Assembly (NCBI GenBank): GCA_028023455.1
Contig: JAQFVV010006855.1
Span: forward strand, 62,001-126,000
DNA length: 64,000 bases
Source of the DNA: Epiperipatus broadwayi
Lineage: Eukaryota; Onychophora; Udeonychophora; Euonychophora; Peripatidae
Direction: 5' to 3'
The notes beneath the pieces are model-generated. The model searched no databases. It worked only from the letters and a program-made list of their open reading frames with translations, and had not been told where the DNA came from. Shown piece by piece: positions 60,910 through 64,000 of the stretch (the stretch's first letter is position 1; each line of letters opens with the position of its first letter). The position numbers and the translations under genes were made by a program.

Positions 60910-61270
60910 TTATTTACTTGAATAAGTTTTAAATATATGGTCACATACTTGCAAAAAAAAGATCTCCAATATATTTATTTCAAGTTGAAATACACTTGTA
61001 TTTATGTATTACATATTCAGCCTGTATTTTACCTATTCCTCTTCTATATAATTAAATGGATATATTAAAGGCTTATGTGTAAAGAGTCAGATTGATTTAA
61101 GGTCAATATAGTTATGATAATAATATTGGCATGAGGAAGGGCATTGAGAGTTATATGTTCAAATTTTCAGTGATATAGATGTCTGAAGACTTGGAGAGTG
61201 GAGAAGATTAAAACTTGTTCATTAAAATTTGATGATATACTATCTTAATATAAAGTGAGTACTGATTGTG

Positions 61271-61341
<71 letters not shown>

Positions 61342-61520
61342 GAGATAGTGATCTGGACTAAATGATGAGTGCTAGTTCAGCATAAAATATGCATATTGGA
61401 GATCTTTTTTTCACATGTATGTGATGATGTGTACCAGTTGTATGAGATAGATTGGATAACTGTGAGTGGTTTGAGAGTCTGAATTCAAGTCTCTTATAAA
61501 TATTTTGAGTTTCATATAGA
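60910..61520 (+). mobile_element. Decayed hammerhead retroposon, family 3 single unit
   Basis: One forward unit contains the same blocks as 34110-34590 (TTCCTCTTCTAT, TAAAGTGAGTACTGATTG), a long (TA)n (61271-61339) at the standard internal position, the decayed ribozyme, and a box-B-like GAATTCAAGTCTC near 61480. Confidence 0.65.
61345..61404 (+). ncRNA. Hammerhead ribozyme, family 3 copy f (decayed)
   Basis: The core reads AATGATGA and AAAA, with stem II GTGCT-AGTTC-AGCAT kept and stem III changed to ATATGCATAT, still self-complementary. Not expected to cleave. Confidence 0.55.
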
Positions 61521-61524
61521 AAAT

Positions 61525-64000
61525 ATATATTTAAAAATTAAATACATGGCAAAATATTTCTTTAATATTTACAACATATTTTAAAACAGGTAATAACCGT
61601 ATATTTTATGACCCTTTAAAGAACGATGAATATCATTTTAATGTATGTCTATAAATATAAAAGAGAAGAATCAAAAAACATTTAATTAGAAAACTTTGAT
61701 TTAATTTTAAAATATTTATATATTAGATTTATTTTTTTGCTTTGTGTTCGAGAATTGAGCTGTATTGGAGATTTAAATTTTTTTAGAGTGTTTTGTGTAC
61801 TAAAAATGGTATGCATGTATATACTTGTTTTTAGCTTGTCAATGTAGCTTGATAACTGACTAATAAATAATTCCAAAACTAAAATAGAAAAGATCAAGCC
61901 CCTCATGTGGTCTATAAAATGGCATGCCCTCAATTAGGCTGCAAGGCATCTTACTATGGTGAGACTCAGGCTAACCTCAATACAAGAATTTACCAACACT
62001 GGTATGCATACAACAGGGTTAAAAATTAAAATGGAGGAACATCAGTCTTCTGGGACCACCAAGCAGCTACAGGTCATGTATTCGAACCCAGTTCTGCCCA
62101 AATAATTTGTACAGAGAAGGGTGATGCCAAAAAAAAGTCAAAGAAGCCCTTTAATAGTAAATGATCTCAGTGCCATCAATAGAAGAGAGGCATGCTTTGC
62201 TCTCTCCAAACAATGGACTAACTAATTAAAAATTCAAACGCATTTGCATATGTGTACAATAAATCACAACAGTCTTTATTCATAAAGCTATGAATATAAG
62301 ATACTACTTGCAGTAACTTAAATGGTTTTATGTGTGTCAGATATTATCAGACTATTGTCTGTTAAGTTCAACATTCGTTAGTCATGCTCAAGAGTTATGC
62401 TTGTTTTTAAAATACTTAACAAATTAAACAATAATCAAATGATTTGTTACTTATAAGGCCATACAAAATTTGAGCAGGAGGTGATGATATTGAACTGAAA
62501 TCCATGAACCCATAACTCTAAATTAAGTGACTTTAACATTACATTAAACTGAAATATTTTTATAAACAGAAAAAGCTATTTGAAACTTTTTACCATTTGT
62601 ATACTATGAATATACTGTAACAGTTTTGGTTATATTTGGTTTTCTGTTACCTCAAGCAAGAAGCAAATACAGACTAAATTAGCTCTCAAGTAATATTACT
62701 GACTGAACCCTGGAATAATACATACATATTACTCCAATGTTATTATTTCCCGGTCAGACACCTCTCAGCTGCTGGATAAAAACATTCTTGAGAATGCTTT
62801 ATTAGACACCCAGCACTTGGAATATTTATAAATTTTAAAGATTACAGCCCTCTTTTGTTATTTATATCCCCATTTCATTTCTTTAGAATATCTTTCCCCC
62901 TTTTTTTTTATTTAAATTAAAAGTTAACCGACTTAATTTTAGTAACCTAGATTTAATTTAATATTATTATTCATTTGCTTGGCGAAAGAAAAACAAAAAA
63001 GACAACTAATTTATCAGTAATAATGTTTAATACAAAAAATAATTTAAAAAAATCATCAAGTTAAATGATATAATAAATTTACACATCTAAAATAACAAAA
63101 AATCTATAAACACGAAAAACATACAATTAAACTTCTGAACGATTATATAATTGATAAAAGTCTAACAAAAGAGTGATTGTTCCCTTTCTTAAAATAGTTA
63201 TTTTAGAAACAGTTCTTTCTACTTTTTTTATTTTTAAATATTTCACACTCTAATTTATTCTCAGTTTTGTTTTCTAACATGAAATTAATCAATACATACA
63301 TGTATGAAAATAGCAAATTGTGGAGCTAGGATTTCTCTTAAGCGCTATGTAGACCATCTTGTGGGAAACAACCCATTTCTTTTGCAGACATGGTTGATTC
63401 TGTAATAGACTCTCTGGCTGGCTGGGTTATTCTTAGTATTTCTTATTGCATTTGGTTTAGTTTACTTCTTTCTTGCATTCAGGTTTCTTAGTTATATTCA
63501 TTCTTCCTTTTCCAGGCATATTATGGTTGGACACGGCAATTTATTTAGCAGGCAAGGTGGCAGATATTCATCCCTGAGTGAGTTAGATTTCAGGTGGGCA
63601 GAGATAAAGCAAACACACTAGCCACAGATCTCCAAAAACATAATATTAATTTTACTCATGACTGATGGTCTCACATGTTCTCAGTTCCTTAGCCTAGTAT
63701 GATAACAGAAAATATATATAGTCTAATATTGATCTACCTTATTTATAGATTTGCCTGACCATTGTTTGTTGGAATGTCACTAATTAACAACAAATCTTCC
63801 CACACTTTTATATTTTATCTTATACAGATTTACAAAGGAATTTTTATGCAAGTTTCACATTATCTTTTTTTAAATAAAATTTTATACACTTTTCAAATTT
63901 TCATTTCAATTTATTTATTTACAATATCTAATGTTTTAACTGTAATAAGTTTCACATACCTTCAATTTGCTTTTTTTTTCATATAAGTAATTCTGTTTTA
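61525..64000. other. AT-rich sequence without recognised gene
   Basis: A moderately GC-richer block at 61930-62170 includes a box-B-like TTCGAACCC (62080-62088) and may be a short repeat. A small foldback lies at 62765-62815 (CATTCTTGAGAATG in the centre). The frames 61682-61933 and 63762-63986 show no family signal. Confidence 0.4.

Noticed and set aside
62040-62110. Box-B-like TTCGAACCC suggesting a tRNA gene or SINE
   Set aside because: No convincing A box, acceptor stem or A tail was found.

Overview
This window is AT-rich, gene-poor metazoan nuclear DNA, probably from an invertebrate. The evidence is the absence of bacterial gene organisation, dense (TA)n, (ATT)n and (CA)n microsatellites, a Penelope-like element with a GIY-YIG endonuclease, Ty3-type LTR elements, a LINE, and repeats that encode hammerhead ribozymes. 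The species cannot be fixed from the sequence. No intact conserved housekeeping gene is visible. Nearly everything readable is mobile DNA or its debris. All alignments were made by eye.

Layout. 1-5141: a gag-only LTR element (LTR family A), with the 5' LTR cut by the window edge. 5142-6964: an array of five 410-bp units, direct then inverted, each carrying a hammerhead ribozyme and flanked by (TA)n. 7156-7520: a minus-strand GIY-YIG remnant. 8355-9088: an integrase remnant of a Ty3/Osvaldo-like element, followed by its 3.25-kb LTR (family B, 9249-12505). About 12515-33165 and 37850-60770 are two diverged copies of one roughly 6.6-kb segment, each inflated beyond 20 kb by copy-specific insertions. 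Because each copy serves as the empty site for insertions in the other, insertion boundaries and target duplications can be read directly.

Insertions in copy 1: a LINE (16569-17106 and 26880-29955), itself split by an LTR-like element (17107-19260), a Penelope-like element (19260-21990), a second hammerhead-like repeat (22010-22755) and a solo family-A LTR (24987-26706); and a 599-bp perfect foldback (32379-32977). Insertions in copy 2: a small coding-free LTR element (38421-40184), a solo family-A LTR (40250-41989), a polyadenylated retrocopy (43603-45097), a palindromic hammerhead retroposon (48035-48590), and a 10.7-kb unit with long terminal inverted repeats (49327-60006) that holds a gag-only LTR element (family C), whose 5' LTR is split by a solo family-B LTR. 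A hammerhead repeat cluster (33610-35041) lies between the two copies and a decayed one at 60910-61520 lies just after.

The duplicated segment carries a pair of minus-strand genes for a secreted or type I membrane protein of unknown family (29958-31117 and 46805-47844). In one copy the membrane segment has been turned by an (ATT)n expansion into a run of about 50 isoleucines. Both copies also carry reading-frame lesions.

The most notable system is the set of hammerhead-ribozyme retroposons. Three sequence families occur, with 13 ribozyme sites, at least five with an intact catalytic core. They are arranged as tandem, inverted and palindromic units associated with (TA)n. Two insertions carry 10- to 16-bp target duplications, and a Penelope-like element, the proposed driver of such 'retrozymes' in animals, lies in the same window.
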